A stretch of 64,000 bases of DNA from contig OZ244890.1 of NCBI GenBank assembly GCA_965221455.1, positions 1,426,001 through 1,490,000 on the forward strand. Direction: 5' to 3'. Numbering within the stretch: position 1 is the stretch's first letter; each line of letters opens with the position of its first letter. Under the pieces are notes generated by a model. That model was not told where the DNA came from. It saw only the letters and a program-made list of their open reading frames with translations, and made no database searches. Below, piece after piece: positions 37,414-46,580 of the stretch. Source of the DNA: SMWN01 sp965221455 (GTDB lineage: Bacteria > Pseudomonadota > Gammaproteobacteria > Eutrophobiales > Eutrophobiaceae). The position numbers and the translations under genes are program-made.

Positions 37414-39141
37414 GTGGCACAAATGCCGGATAAAAAGCTGATCGCTCAATCCTCACAGATCATCTATGATGGTTTCGTCCACTACAACAACGCATTTCAT
37501 CGCATCACGCGCCGCGCCAGAACCCGCTTCGAGAAACGTGACTGGCAAGGTCATCAACAGGACATCGTCGAACGCGTGGACCTGTATGAAAAGTCAGTCA
37601 GGCGTATAGTCCTCGCATTACGACGTTTGTTGGGCGAACGTATTAATGATTATGAATTATGGCATGCTATCCGCTTTTATTTTGATCGGCGTCTGGAAGA
37701 AGTGCCCGATGCGGGGTTTATCAAAACCTTCTTTAATTCAGTCACCAGAAGGATATTTGGCACCGTGGGCGTAGACCCGCAACTTGAATTTTTTACTGCC
37801 GATCTTGCTGCTGATATTGAATTACTAAAATCCCTTAATCTAAAACGCTATCCATTCTGGGGTTCGACAGAAAAAATTTTTACGGCGATACTCAATGACT
37901 TTTCTTTCAGAGTCCCCTATGTCGAATCAATTAATAAAAGCGTTAATCAATTTATAGAATCAAAATTCAGCAGACAGAATGAATATTTAAGACTTGAATT
38001 CATAGACTCATTTTTTTATCAAGCAGCGCGGGCTTACCTGATTGGTAGAATAATCACGCCTGACGGCATATCGCCGATAGTGATTGCCTTTAAAAATACA
38101 GATAAAGGCATTGATATTGATGCAGTACTCACTTCAGATGAAGAAGTCAGTATCGTCTTCAGTTATACCCGTTCCTATTATTTTGCCGATCCAAACTCAG
38201 TGATAGGCGCGGTATATTTTATTCATTCGATATTACCCAAAAAGCCGCTTGACGAACTCTACACAGTTTTGGGCAGACTCAGGCAGGGCAAGACAGAAAG
38301 ACACAGAATCTTTACCGAACATCTGCAATCAACCTCGGATAAATTCATCCATGCCGAAGGAGACAAGGGACTGGTCATGATAGTCTTCACATTACCCTCA
38401 TATGATCTGGTTTTCAAAATAATCAGGGACAGATTCGGTTATCCCAAAACAATTACCCGTAGTGAAGTCATTAATAAATACAAACTCGTCTCCAAGCATG
38501 ATCGTGCAGGACGATTGATTGATACACAGGAATTTATGAATCTTGAGTTTCCGGTTGATCGCTTTGCAAAAAAATTACTTGATGATCTGTTAGCCGAAGC
38601 GGCGGATTCCGTCAAAATAGTCGGCAACAATTTACGCATTAAACACACCTACATAGAACGCCGCGTGCGACCACTGAATCTATATCTTAATGAAGTTGAC
38701 CGCGACAAGGCGGAGCAAGCCATTCTCGATTACGGCCAGGCGATTAAAGACCTCGCGCAAACCAATATATTCCCCGGAGATCTAGTATTAAAAAATTTCG
38801 GCGTCACACGTCATCGGCGTATCTTGTTCTATGACTACGACGAAGTGAGCCTGGTGACCGAGTGTCATTTCCGGGATATCCCCGAGGCAAGGGATGGGAT
38901 TGATGAATTACGCCCGGAATCATGGTACTACGTCGGTGAAAACGATATGTTCCCCGAAGAATTTATCAAGTTTCTCTCCATGAATAATGAACTGCGGTCG
39001 CTTTTCCTGGTTGTTCACGGTGAACTATTAACCGCCGAATACTGGAGGACGATAAAAGCACGCCATCAGTCCGGTGAAGTCTCTCTGGTGATCCCCTACA
39101 GTCGGCCCAAAATGCCACTGAGCGATCAAAAACATACCTGA
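37414..39141 (+). CDS. aceK: Isocitrate dehydrogenase kinase/phosphatase
   Basis: AceK reversibly phosphorylates Icd and so controls flux between the TCA cycle and glyoxylate bypass. The 575-residue length matches E. coli AceK (578). Signatures include IIYDGFVHYNNAFHRITRRA, RLRQGKTERHRIFTEHLQST, DKGLVMIVFTLPSYDLVFKI, FPGDLVLKNFGVTRHRRILF and YDYDEVSLVTECHFRDIP. Start is GTG 37414 or ATG 37423; neither has a strong ribosome-binding site. It follows icd by 17 nt, so the enzyme and its regulator are probably co-expressed. Confidence 0.96.
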   Translation: MAQMPDKKLIAQSSQIIYDGFVHYNNAFHRITRRARTRFEKRDWQGHQQDIVERVDLYEKSVRRIVLALRRLLGERINDYELWHAIRFYFDRRLEEVPDAGFIKTFFNSVTRRIFGTVGVDPQLEFFTADLAADIELLKSLNLKRYPFWGSTEKIFTAILNDFSFRVPYVESINKSVNQFIESKFSRQNEYLRLEFIDSFFYQAARAYLIGRIITPDGISPIVIAFKNTDKGIDIDAVLTSDEEVSIVFSYTRSYYFADPNSVIGAVYFIHSILPKKPLDELYTVLGRLRQGKTERHRIFTEHLQSTSDKFIHAEGDKGLVMIVFTLPSYDLVFKIIRDRFGYPKTITRSEVINKYKLVSKHDRAGRLIDTQEFMNLEFPVDRFAKKLLDDLLAEAADSVKIVGNNLRIKHTYIERRVRPLNLYLNEVDRDKAEQAILDYGQAIKDLAQTNIFPGDLVLKNFGVTRHRRILFYDYDEVSLVTECHFRDIPEARDGIDELRPESWYYVGENDMFPEEFIKFLSMNNELRSLFLVVHGELLTAEYWRTIKARHQSGEVSLVIPYSRPKMPLSDQKHT

Positions 39142-39943
39142 TAAAACTCGTTTGATCTTGATGCCTGGTCCCGAATATTTGCTATCGAATTATCTGCCGC
39201 AAGCGATTTGGAAATAGCCATGACAGTACTTTACAGTGATAGCAAAATCCCATTACACTGGACATTATGAGAGAATCCTGTGCGCACCGGGTCAACCGTT
39301 CCATGACCGAATGTGTCGCGCACGTTGCCGCAGACAGGTTGCGTACACAACACGGCATTCTGCCGCGCCGGCACTGTGGCATCGCCTGCGGCGTTGACGG
39401 CGACAGGCGCAACACGATGCAGTCGCATACAGTTTCGCGGGCATCATCAGGATGATTCTGCCCGGTCAACAGCACCGAATCAGAGGCGTTCTCGACATTC
39501 ACGAAGACTGCCGGTTTGCAGCGCTCAATCGGTTGCACGAAAAACCGGCGGATGGGTGAATCAAATACAACAGCATATGCCCCCCACAAAGGGCCGGAAT
39601 TGTTCACGACCGGTACAGTACATAATCAATCACAACAAAGAAGTGCGATGTGTGGTGTGGGTCACGATATTATTTATTTAATACTGCGCGGGGTAATGGT
39701 ACATTGATGGAATCGCAATCTGGATGATGACAGAGAGAAACTTGACATATGTTGACAAAACGACCTGGACTTAACGCACCACGCACCACGCACCACGCAC
39801 CACAATCACTTTGCTCCATCGCGCACAAATTCAACATTGCCATGACCGAATGCAAAACACACGTGGCTGCGGATAGGTTCAGCACCCAAAACAACATGAC
39901 CCATTCCTCTCCCCGGAGAAGTGCCCCGAACCCGCCTAACAAA
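39142..39943. other. Non-coding stretch with a degenerate copy of the following leader
   Basis: About 800 nt without a gene I can support. Around 39304-39363 the plus strand would read MTECVAHVAADRLRTQHG. Around 39843-39900, just before the large Calx-beta gene, it would read MTECKTHVAADRFSTQNN. So the two segments are diverged copies of one another. On the minus strand near 39440-39610 a frame reads SGPLWGAYAVVFDSPIRRFF, which might be an old gene remnant, but no family is recognised. Confidence 0.45.
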
Positions 39944-39991
39944 CTCCCCTCCTTTACAAGGAGTGCCCCGCAGGGGCGGGGTGGTCGCTTT
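39944..39991 (+). repeat. GC-rich repeat, family C, copy 1
   Basis: CTCCCCTCCTTTACAAGGAG followed by TGCCCCGCAGGGGCGGGGTG. The same two-part palindromic sequence occurs at 45696-45740 and, more diverged, at 44591-44631. It lies just before the likely start of the Calx-beta gene, inside an open frame, and produces its low-complexity apparent N-terminus. Confidence 0.8.
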
Positions 39992-40000
39992 TGGCGCGGG

Positions 40001-43000
40001 ATGACAACAGTCATGGCCGCCGTTGCCCTGCTGGCGGCATTGGCAAGCCCGGCGGCACGGGCGCAATCCGATGGCTGGGGCGAATGGAGTACGGCGAATA
40101 TCACCGACAAGAACCAGACGCGCACCTGTAATGCCGGGACGGGCAACACCTGTACCAATGCCTACGGTGGTGGCACCACCAACCACGGGGGTACCGAGAT
40201 CCGTCCGAGTCACACCTTTTGGAATAACTATCTCGTCAACGGCCCGGCCGGGCATACCAATGCGACGGATTACCTTAGTAGTGACATCACAAGCGTGACA
40301 CTCACCCGCAACAACGGCGATGGTCGGCTGCAATTAACGCTCCTTATAACCACCGCCGATGGGTACGCTTTTTCTCCCTCTCTAGTCATCACAACCGGGC
40401 AGGCAACCCCGAGTAGCGGAACACTGTTCGTAGTAACCGGCGGCGAGATAGTCCTGAGGGCCCGTCCGAACCTTGATTCATGGACCGCTATCCCGGGGTC
40501 GGGCATGGTGTATTACCGACCGTCCGCCAACAACGCGGTGGTCCTGGTGGACAGTTTATGTACCGCCAGCGGTGATTTAAGGGTGCGCTCGGGGACCACG
40601 ACCGACACCGAATACACCGCAGAATCCGGCTCATCGCTGTGCAATATCAGTGCGAATGCCCCGACCAAACAGGCCATCGGTGAACTGAGTGCCACCGACG
40701 ACTATCTTTATGCTGCGATGCCCGCGACATTGGGTGCCATCCAGGACAATACCCCCAACACCCTGGCCAATGTCGGCGATGTCTTGACCGCCGGCGCGGT
40801 CAGCCATCCCACGTTGACCGTCAATGCCCGTGCTTGGCAATGGCAACGCTGTGCCACTCAAGACTGTAGCAGTGCAACAGCTATCAGCCAGAATGGCACA
40901 GCAGCGAGCTACACGGTGCAAGCGGCGGACCCGGGTAACTGGCTGCGGGTGCAGGTGACCCAGGGCGGGGATTTCAACGACACCCTGTTCTCCAATCGCG
41001 TACAGGTCAGCCGTCGCGGTGCCATCGGTCCCATCACTGGCACAGCCACAACAGGCGGCACGCTGACGGCGGGCGCGGTCACCGACCCGGACGCCTCACC
41101 GAATACCGATGTCGGCACCATTACCCATGAATGGCAGACAGCGACCGCCTCGACGGGTCCGTTTACCGCCGCACCGGGGACCAATAATACCTCCACCTAC
41201 ACCATTGCATCAGACCAATCACAGATAGGCGCGTGGTTGCGCGTGATGGCGAGTTATCCGAATGCGGGGGGCGATAGCCTGACGTCCGACCCGGTACAGG
41301 TAGTGGTTGTGCGGGTGTCGCCGACCGCGCTGAATGTCACCGAGGGCAGCAGCACCGGCTATAGGCTGGTGCTGGGCAGCCGACCGACGGCGGCGGTGAC
41401 GATTAGCGTGACCAGTAACAATGCCGCAGTGACCGTGAGCCCCGCGACCCTGACCTTTAGCACAATCAACTGGAATGCCGCCCAAACCGTGACGGTGACG
41501 GGTGCTGCGGACGCGAATGCGACCAGCGAACGCGGCGTACAACTGACCCATGCGGTGAGCGGCGGTGATGCGTTCTATGCTGCGCTGACGCCGCCCGCCG
41601 TGACCGTGAATGTCGCGGATAACGACGCTGGCGTGACCGTGAGTACGGCCACGCTGGCGGTCAATGAAGGCGAGACCAACGAGTATACGCTGCGCTTGAA
41701 TACCTCACCGACGCACGCGGTCACGATTAGCGTGAGCAGTAACAATTCGGCTGTCACCGCAACCGCATCGCTGACCTTTACCAGGAATAACTGGAATCAG
41801 GCGCAGACGGTGACGGTGATGGGTGCCGAGGACAATAACAGGACCAGCGAGAGCGGTGTGCAACTGAGCCATGCGCTGAGCAGCAGCGATACGCGCTATG
41901 CCGCGGTGAACCCGTCCGCCGTGATCGTGAATGTCACGGATAACGACGCGCCGGGCGTGACCGTGAGTACGACCACGCTGGCGGTCTTGGAAGGCGAGAC
42001 CGGCGAGTATACGCTGCGCTTGAATAACCGACCGACGCACGCTGTGACGATTGCCGTGACCAGTGACAATGCCGCGGTGACCGCAACCTCGCAACTGACT
42101 TTTACCACAGTCAATTGGAATGCCGCCCAAACCGTGACCGTGACGGGTGCTGAGGACGCGAATACGACCAACGAAAGCGTGCAACTGAGTCATGCGCTGA
42201 GCAGCAGCGATACGGGTTATGCCGGGGTGAACCCGCCCGCCGTGACCGTGCGTGTCACGGATAACGACGCGCCGGGGTACGTCGTGAGTCCGCCCGTGCT
42301 GGTGCTCAATGAGGGTGGGACTGGAGAGTTTACGGTGAGGTTGGCGACCCGACCGATCAGCCTTTTTGGTGATGCTGAAGTAGTAGTTCGTTCGACAAAC
42401 GGCGCCGGTGTTGCGACCGTGAGTCCGATCAGCCTGACCTTTGCCACCCCCAAATGGAACATCCCGCAGACGGTAACGGTGACGGGTGTTGAGGATGACA
42501 ATGCAGATGATGAGACGGTGACGGTGAATTTTTCGGATATCGCCAGCGCCGACCCAGCTTACAACGGGGTTGGTTTTCCCGGTCCAACCATCACCATAAC
42601 AGATAACGATACGGCGGGTTTTACGCTGAGTTCGACTACGTTGACCGTGACTGAGGGACTCACGGTGACCTATACCATCCGACTGGGGACCCGCCCGTCG
42701 GCGACCGTGAGCATTCTGCCGCAAACCTTCAATGCCGATGTCGCGACGGTGAGTCCGGCGACCCCGTCCAGCCTGGACTTCACCACGGACAACTGGAATA
42801 TGCCGCAGACGGTGACGGTCATGGGTGTTGAGGACGCTGATACGAACCACGAGAGCGTGCAACTGACCCATGCGGTGCGCAGCAGCGATGCGCTCTATGC
42901 CGCGCTGACCCCGCCCGCCGTGACCGTAGGTGTCACGGATAACGACACGCCGGGCGTGACCGTGAGTCCGAACGTGCTGGCGGTCAATGAAGGTGAGACC

Positions 43001-44278
43001 GGCGAGTATCGCTTAAGCCTGTCTACCCTGCCGACGGCACCGGTGACGATTAGCGTGAGCAATCCCGATGACACGGCGGTGACCCTCAGTGCCACCTCAC
43101 TGACGTTTACCACAGACAACTGGAACAGTGTCCAGATGGTGACCGTGAGTGGTGCGCAGGACACGGATGCGAACGACGAGACCGTGCAACTCACGCATAC
43201 GGCGACCAGTACCGACCCCGGCTATAATGGGGCTGCCGTGACGATAAGTGCGGTGGCGGTGACGGTGGATGATGATGAGACGGCGGGCGTGACCGTGAGT
43301 CCGACCACGCTGGCGGTCGACGAAGCTGGCAATGGCACCTATACACTGATGTTGACCAAGCGACCGACCGTGCCGGTGACGATTATGGTGAGCAATCCCG
43401 ATGCCACTGCAGTGACCCTCAGTGCCACCTCACTGACATTTACCACAGACAACTGGAACAGTGTCCAGACAGTGACCGTGAGTGGTGTTGAAGACACAGA
43501 TGCGGACCACGAGACCGTGCAACTCACGCATACGGCGACAAGCACAGATGCCGACTATGCCGGTGGCGTGACGATAGACTCCGTCGCTGTGACCTTGAAT
43601 GATAACGACGGCCCAGGCGTGACCGTGAGTACCACCACGCTGACAGTCCATGAGCGTGGCGGGTCTGGCATGTATACACTGCGCCTGAATACCCCACCGA
43701 CGGAAGCAGTGACGATTAGCGTGACCCATTCCAATGCTGCGGCTGTGACGGTGAGTCCCACCTCACTGATGTTTAGCACCACCGACTGGAATACCGCCAA
43801 AACCATCACCGTGACGGGAGTGGAAGACGCTGATACAGACGACGAGACCGTGCAACTCACGCATACGGTGACCAGTACCGACACCAACTATCGTACCGTC
43901 ACGGCGGCCACCGTAACCGTGACGGTGACGGAGACAGCAGCGGTGAGTCTTGATGTGGATGGCAGCGGTGGTGATCCTAACCAGAGTGACGGACTCTTGC
44001 TGGGCCGCTACCTGTTTGGTATTCGTGATGCGGCGGGCTTGCTTGATACGATTCCGGGGAGTCCCTCGTTCAATGCGGTCACGACGAATATTGCGGGAGC
44101 TTTCGCCAGCGGTCGTCTTGACGTGGATGGCAGCGGCGGAGATCCCAACCAGAGTGACGGACTCTTGCTGGGCCGCTACCTGTTTGGTATTCGCGACACG
44201 GTGGGCCTGCTCGATACCATTCCGGGCAATCCCTCGTTCAATGCGGTCAGGACGAATATCGAGGCACTCTTGCAGTAG
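40001..44278 (+). CDS. Large secreted Calx-beta repeat protein with two dockerin-like modules
   Basis: Starting at ATG 40001 gives an ideal signal peptide (MTTVMAAVALLAALASPAAR, cleavage after ARA). A unique N-terminal region of about 430 residues follows, then eight Calx-beta-like repeats of about 105-115 residues, each with VSxTTLxVxEGxT, TxxNWNxxQTVTVTG and VTDNDxxG. The C-terminus has two dockerin-like modules (DVDGSGGDPNQSDGLLLGRY, LFGIRDAAGLLDTIPG). An open frame extends to 39749 but passes through a family C repeat, so 40001 is preferred. It is a paralogue of the protein at 11899-14094, with shared C-terminal modules. Likely a calcium-binding surface or matrix protein. Confidence 0.83.
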   Translation: MTTVMAAVALLAALASPAARAQSDGWGEWSTANITDKNQTRTCNAGTGNTCTNAYGGGTTNHGGTEIRPSHTFWNNYLVNGPAGHTNATDYLSSDITSVTLTRNNGDGRLQLTLLITTADGYAFSPSLVITTGQATPSSGTLFVVTGGEIVLRARPNLDSWTAIPGSGMVYYRPSANNAVVLVDSLCTASGDLRVRSGTTTDTEYTAESGSSLCNISANAPTKQAIGELSATDDYLYAAMPATLGAIQDNTPNTLANVGDVLTAGAVSHPTLTVNARAWQWQRCATQDCSSATAISQNGTAASYTVQAADPGNWLRVQVTQGGDFNDTLFSNRVQVSRRGAIGPITGTATTGGTLTAGAVTDPDASPNTDVGTITHEWQTATASTGPFTAAPGTNNTSTYTIASDQSQIGAWLRVMASYPNAGGDSLTSDPVQVVVVRVSPTALNVTEGSSTGYRLVLGSRPTAAVTISVTSNNAAVTVSPATLTFSTINWNAAQTVTVTGAADANATSERGVQLTHAVSGGDAFYAALTPPAVTVNVADNDAGVTVSTATLAVNEGETNEYTLRLNTSPTHAVTISVSSNNSAVTATASLTFTRNNWNQAQTVTVMGAEDNNRTSESGVQLSHALSSSDTRYAAVNPSAVIVNVTDNDAPGVTVSTTTLAVLEGETGEYTLRLNNRPTHAVTIAVTSDNAAVTATSQLTFTTVNWNAAQTVTVTGAEDANTTNESVQLSHALSSSDTGYAGVNPPAVTVRVTDNDAPGYVVSPPVLVLNEGGTGEFTVRLATRPISLFGDAEVVVRSTNGAGVATVSPISLTFATPKWNIPQTVTVTGVEDDNADDETVTVNFSDIASADPAYNGVGFPGPTITITDNDTAGFTLSSTTLTVTEGLTVTYTIRLGTRPSATVSILPQTFNADVATVSPATPSSLDFTTDNWNMPQTVTVMGVEDADTNHESVQLTHAVRSSDALYAALTPPAVTVGVTDNDTPGVTVSPNVLAVNEGETGEYRLSLSTLPTAPVTISVSNPDDTAVTLSATSLTFTTDNWNSVQMVTVSGAQDTDANDETVQLTHTATSTDPGYNGAAVTISAVAVTVDDDETAGVTVSPTTLAVDEAGNGTYTLMLTKRPTVPVTIMVSNPDATAVTLSATSLTFTTDNWNSVQTVTVSGVEDTDADHETVQLTHTATSTDADYAGGVTIDSVAVTLNDNDGPGVTVSTTTLTVHERGGSGMYTLRLNTPPTEAVTISVTHSNAAAVTVSPTSLMFSTTDWNTAKTITVTGVEDADTDDETVQLTHTVTSTDTNYRTVTAATVTVTVTETAAVSLDVDGSGGDPNQSDGLLLGRYLFGIRDAAGLLDTIPGSPSFNAVTTNIAGAFASGRLDVDGSGGDPNQSDGLLLGRYLFGIRDTVGLLDTIPGNPSFNAVRTNIEALLQ

Positions 44279-44346
44279 TGTAGTGGTCTAATAAATCCGT
44301 ACCAGGTGATAGGTGATGAAATCACATACTCATGGAGGTACGGCTC

Positions 44347-44451
44347 ATGACAAAAGAACGAAAACACTTTACACCTGAGTTTAAACAAGATGCTGCCTTG
44401 TCTGGTAGTAGACCAGGACTACAGCATCAAAGAAGCCTGTCCAGTTGAGCA
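44347..44451 (+). pseudogene. IS3-type transposase orfA fragment
   Basis: Begins MTKERKHFTPEFKQDAA and, after a one-base shift near 44397, continues LVVDQDYSIKEACP, the classic helix-turn-helix start of IS3 OrfA. It then loses similarity. A GGAGG precedes the ATG. Confidence 0.75.
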
Positions 44452-44525
44452 ATTAAGCACGCACTATCGTCAAAGTGACGGCGATGATTGTCAGTAGCCA
44501 GCAGGGCTTATCGCAACAGTCACCT

Positions 44526-44554
44526 CGTCATTCCTGCGGAAGCAGGAATCCAGG
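44526..44554 (+). repeat. Palindromic repeat, family A, copy 1
   Basis: Starts CGTCATTCCTGCGGAAGCAG and continues GAATCCAGG. It belongs to the CGTCATTCCCGC/GCGGGAATCC family, whose core inverted repeat resembles repeats known as dRS3 in Neisseria. Other copies: 45455-45482, 45525-45540 (half), 45633-45660, 46931-46959, 48144-48170. Confidence 0.8.
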
Positions 44555-44590
44555 TGCTGATTGCAACTCGTCTGAATTGCTTCGCTAAAG

Positions 44591-44631
44591 CTCTCCCCCT
44601 GCCAAGGGGGAGGGGGTTGCAGGGGGGAGGG
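44591..44631 (+). repeat. GC-rich repeat, family C, diverged copy
   Basis: CTCTCCCCCTGCCAAGGGGG followed by an AGGGGG-rich half. Same layout as the copies at 39944-39991 and 45696-45740 but more diverged. Confidence 0.6.
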
Positions 44632-44725
44632 AATGACGACTTACAACATCACCACAAACAATACAGACATTACCGCAACCAGCTTCCAGCATTCCATGTG
44701 ACCGCCTGAAAGCATCAACCCCTGC

Positions 44726-44755
44726 CGTCATTGCGAGCAAAGCGAAGCAATCCAG
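44726..44755 (+). repeat. Repeat family B, left arm of inverted pair
   Basis: Thirty bases beginning CGTCATTGCGAGC and ending GAAGCAATCCAG. The exact reverse complement lies at 44918-44947, so the two arms enclose the GIY-YIG remnant. A third, nearly identical copy is at 46727-46756. Confidence 0.92.
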
Positions 44756-44766
44756 TAAACTTTAAA

Positions 44767-44916
44767 GATAAGCCAGGATACCTTGAAATATTTGAAGATA
44801 TGCAAAATGCCATTGCCAGAGAAAAATAAATTAAAGCTGACTCCCGCAAAAAGAAACCTGCCCTGATTGAAAAACACAATCCGGAATGGAACAATTTATA
44901 TGAAGATATTGTTTAA
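44767..44916 (+). pseudogene. GIY-YIG nuclease, C-terminal remnant
   Basis: Fifty codons read GYLEIFEDMQNAIAREK, then a stop, then IKADSRKKKPALIEKHNPEW and NNLYEDIV with the terminal stop. This matches the C-terminal third of small GIY-YIG endonucleases (EDMxxAIAREKQIKxxxRxxKxxLIExxNPEWxDLY). The internal TAA replaces the conserved Gln (CAA to TAA). The N-terminal GIY-YIG catalytic part is missing. It lies between perfect 30-bp inverted repeats, one of which starts 2 nt after its stop. Confidence 0.82.
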
Positions 44917-44917
44917 T

Positions 44918-44947
44918 CTGGATTGCTTCGCTTTGCTCGCAATGACG
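44918..44947 (-). repeat. Repeat family B, right arm of inverted pair
   Basis: Exact reverse complement of 44726-44755 (CTGGATTGCTTCGC at its left end). Together with that arm it could form a 30-bp stem around the nuclease remnant. Confidence 0.92.
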
Positions 44948-44964
44948 GTGCAACGTCCCAACCA

Positions 44965-45372
44965 GGTTGGGTATACGTGACGTATGTCCGGGTCGGGACA
45001 CGGTGGCTGTATTTAGCCCTGGTCATGGATTTGTATGCCCTGCGTATTGCCTATGAATCCAGAGCTAAACCCAGGGGATTGATGTATCACTCTGACCAGG
45101 GAACTCATTACACCAGCCGTGCTTTTCAGCAACTGCTTTGGCGATATCATATCAAGCAGAGTATGAGCCATCGAGGTAACTGTTGGGACAATGCCCCAAT
45201 GAAACGCTGTTTTAGAAGTTTTAAATCGGCATGGATGCCGAAGACCTTCTATTCATCTTACGCACAAGCTGAACACGACATTATGCAATATATCAAATAT
45301 CACAATCATCATAAGGAGCATCGCTATATTGTGTATCTAACACCGGTTGACGCTGAGAAACAAATCGCATGA
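44965..45372 (+). pseudogene. IS3-type transposase orfB fragment, catalytic residues lost
   Basis: The reading matches the integrase-like C-terminal part of IS3 OrfB: WLYLALVMDLYALRI, then GLMYHSDQGTHYTSRAFQQL, CWDNAPMKRCFRSFKSAW and YIKYHNHHKEHRY. Of the DDE triad only the middle Asp (HSDQG) remains. The first Asp (expected WVTDVTY) is Tyr in WVYVTY, and the Glu (expected APMERCF) is Lys. About 30-40 residues between the first and second Asp regions are deleted. Confidence 0.85.
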
Positions 45373-45454
45373 AAACAACCTATCGACTGGTACGGAAATA
45401 CCGGACCACTTTAGGGTGGTTGTTTTTCAAGCTCCGCGCTTCCTGCACCACTAC

Positions 45455-45540
45455 CCCGTCATTCCCGCGCAAGCGGGAATCTATAAGACGCAAAAAAATA
45501 CACAACTTCTGCGAGGACATATTTTTCGCGGGAATGACGA
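45455..45540 (+). repeat. Family A repeats as an inverted pair (copies 2 and half copy)
   Basis: CGTCATTCCCGCGCAAGCGG (45458 onward) faces CGCGGGAATGACG (ending near 45539) with about 45 nt between. The arms form a potential large hairpin. Confidence 0.75.
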
Positions 45541-45632
45541 TGTTCAGTCATTTTATTAAGCGGCTTTTCTTTCCACCCATGTGCACTACTAAACTCAGGA
45601 AAGCGTAAGGCAGGCACCAGGCCTTCGTTTTT

Positions 45633-45660
45633 CTGGATCCCCGCTTTCGCGGGAATGACG
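45633..45660 (-). repeat. Palindromic repeat, family A, copy 4
   Basis: CTGGATCCCCGCTTTCGCGG followed by GAATGACG, in reverse orientation to the copy at 44526. Confidence 0.8.
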
Positions 45661-45695
45661 ATTTTACTGTCACTCAACTTTGCCAGCTAACTCAC

Positions 45696-45740
45696 TCCCC
45701 TCCTTGTCAAGGAGGGGTGCCCCGCAGGGGTGGGGTGGTT
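45696..45740 (+). repeat. GC-rich repeat, family C, copy 3
   Basis: CCCCTCCTTGTCAAGGAGGG followed by a second hairpin around CCCCGCAGGGG and a GTGGGGTGGTT tail. Near-identical to 39944-39991. Confidence 0.85.
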
Positions 45741-45815
45741 GAGCATTGCACATCACAGGCACCGGTAACAGCGCGTATATTTTCTCAGGCGAGCGACCGG
45801 CGGACGATAATTATT

Positions 45816-45994
45816 TTATGAGACCACAATTCGGGTAGTGGCTCGAATTTGAGGGAGCAGTTCAAGATCACTATCGGTAACACGGCGATTATGACCGTAG
45901 CCGATCATTTTATTGTCCCGAATAACAAAATCACACTAATGCAAGCTCCCCTACATTGTTCTGCTTGTTGGGCAAGCTCAAACGCCTTCCGCAT
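45816..45994 (-). pseudogene. Possible nucleoside deaminase (TadA-like) N-terminal remnant
   Basis: From ATG 45994 the frame reads MRKAFELAQQAEQC. After a frame change near 45940 it reads VIRDNKMIGYGHNRRVTDSD. Joined, this follows the TadA/nucleoside deaminase opening (xxALxLAxxAxxxGEVPVGAVIVRDxxIIGxGxN). The catalytic HAE and PCxxC parts are absent; the frame ends at 45816. Similarity is short, so this is tentative. Confidence 0.4.
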
Positions 45995-46173
45995 CGTGTA
46001 TTGCTGCCCCTTTGAATGTATCTGCTGATGAGTTTGATTATTTGAAACAGCCCCTGGTAAATGTTGATTAAACCGATCTCAGGTTATTTACGCACTGTTA
46101 TTAATACTGGTAATAACAAGTATCAAAGATGCCTCGCCTGGAATGATACATAACCATCCTTTATAGTTGGCCT

Positions 46174-46530
46174 ATGGAATACTTGATTGAACTCTTCGAT
46201 AGAAGATATGAGCATTTTTGCGTAGTTAGAGATTTTTTAGGTTCGATTTTAAGATATGGAAAAGTAATGCCTGAAGAGCGAGATAAGTTCATGGTTGGAA
46301 TAAGAGGAATGATATTGACCTTTGATAAAGAGATTGCGGAATATGTTGAGAAAACTCTATTGCCTCTTGCAGTAGAGTTAGAATGCTTGGCATCTGAACT
46401 TGAAGGCGTACCAGTAGGCGAAAAAACAAGTAAAAATGTCCGTAGGAAAGAAGAAATAAAAAAAGAACTTCATCAGCATTTAAAAGATATCGAAGAACGC
46501 TTTGCACCATATCTGCAATTGGAACATTAA
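46174..46530 (+). CDS. Hypothetical helical protein
   Basis: A 118-residue, charged, mainly helical protein (MEYLIELFDRRYEHFCVVRD, then EIAEYVEKTLLPLAVELECL). Its tail looks like a coiled coil (VRRKEEIKKELHQHLKDIEE). No family is recognised and there is no strong ribosome-binding site. It lies in the repeat-rich accessory stretch and may be acquired DNA. Confidence 0.5.
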   Translation: MEYLIELFDRRYEHFCVVRDFLGSILRYGKVMPEERDKFMVGIRGMILTFDKEIAEYVEKTLLPLAVELECLASELEGVPVGEKTSKNVRRKEEIKKELHQHLKDIEERFAPYLQLEH

Positions 46531-46580
46531 GCCGTTTAACAAATTGCCCTCTTCTTTTACACGCTCACCCCTCAAAGGGA

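Larger units (their letters stand above)
44279..45413 (+). mobile_element. Decayed IS3-family-like insertion sequence
   Basis: Imperfect terminal inverted repeats bound the element. The left end (44279-44310) has AGTGGTC, then TCCGTACCAG; the right end (45381-45413) carries the same blocks inverted. It begins directly after the stop codon of the Calx-beta gene. Inside are a broken orfA, a broken orfB, and unrelated inserted material: repeats of families A, B and C and a GIY-YIG remnant. It cannot transpose on its own. Confidence 0.78.

Noticed and set aside
39182..39607. Minus-strand 141-residue frame near 39.4 kb as a real gene
   Set aside because: The second half overlaps the repeated leader segment and has odd composition; no start signal or family match is seen.
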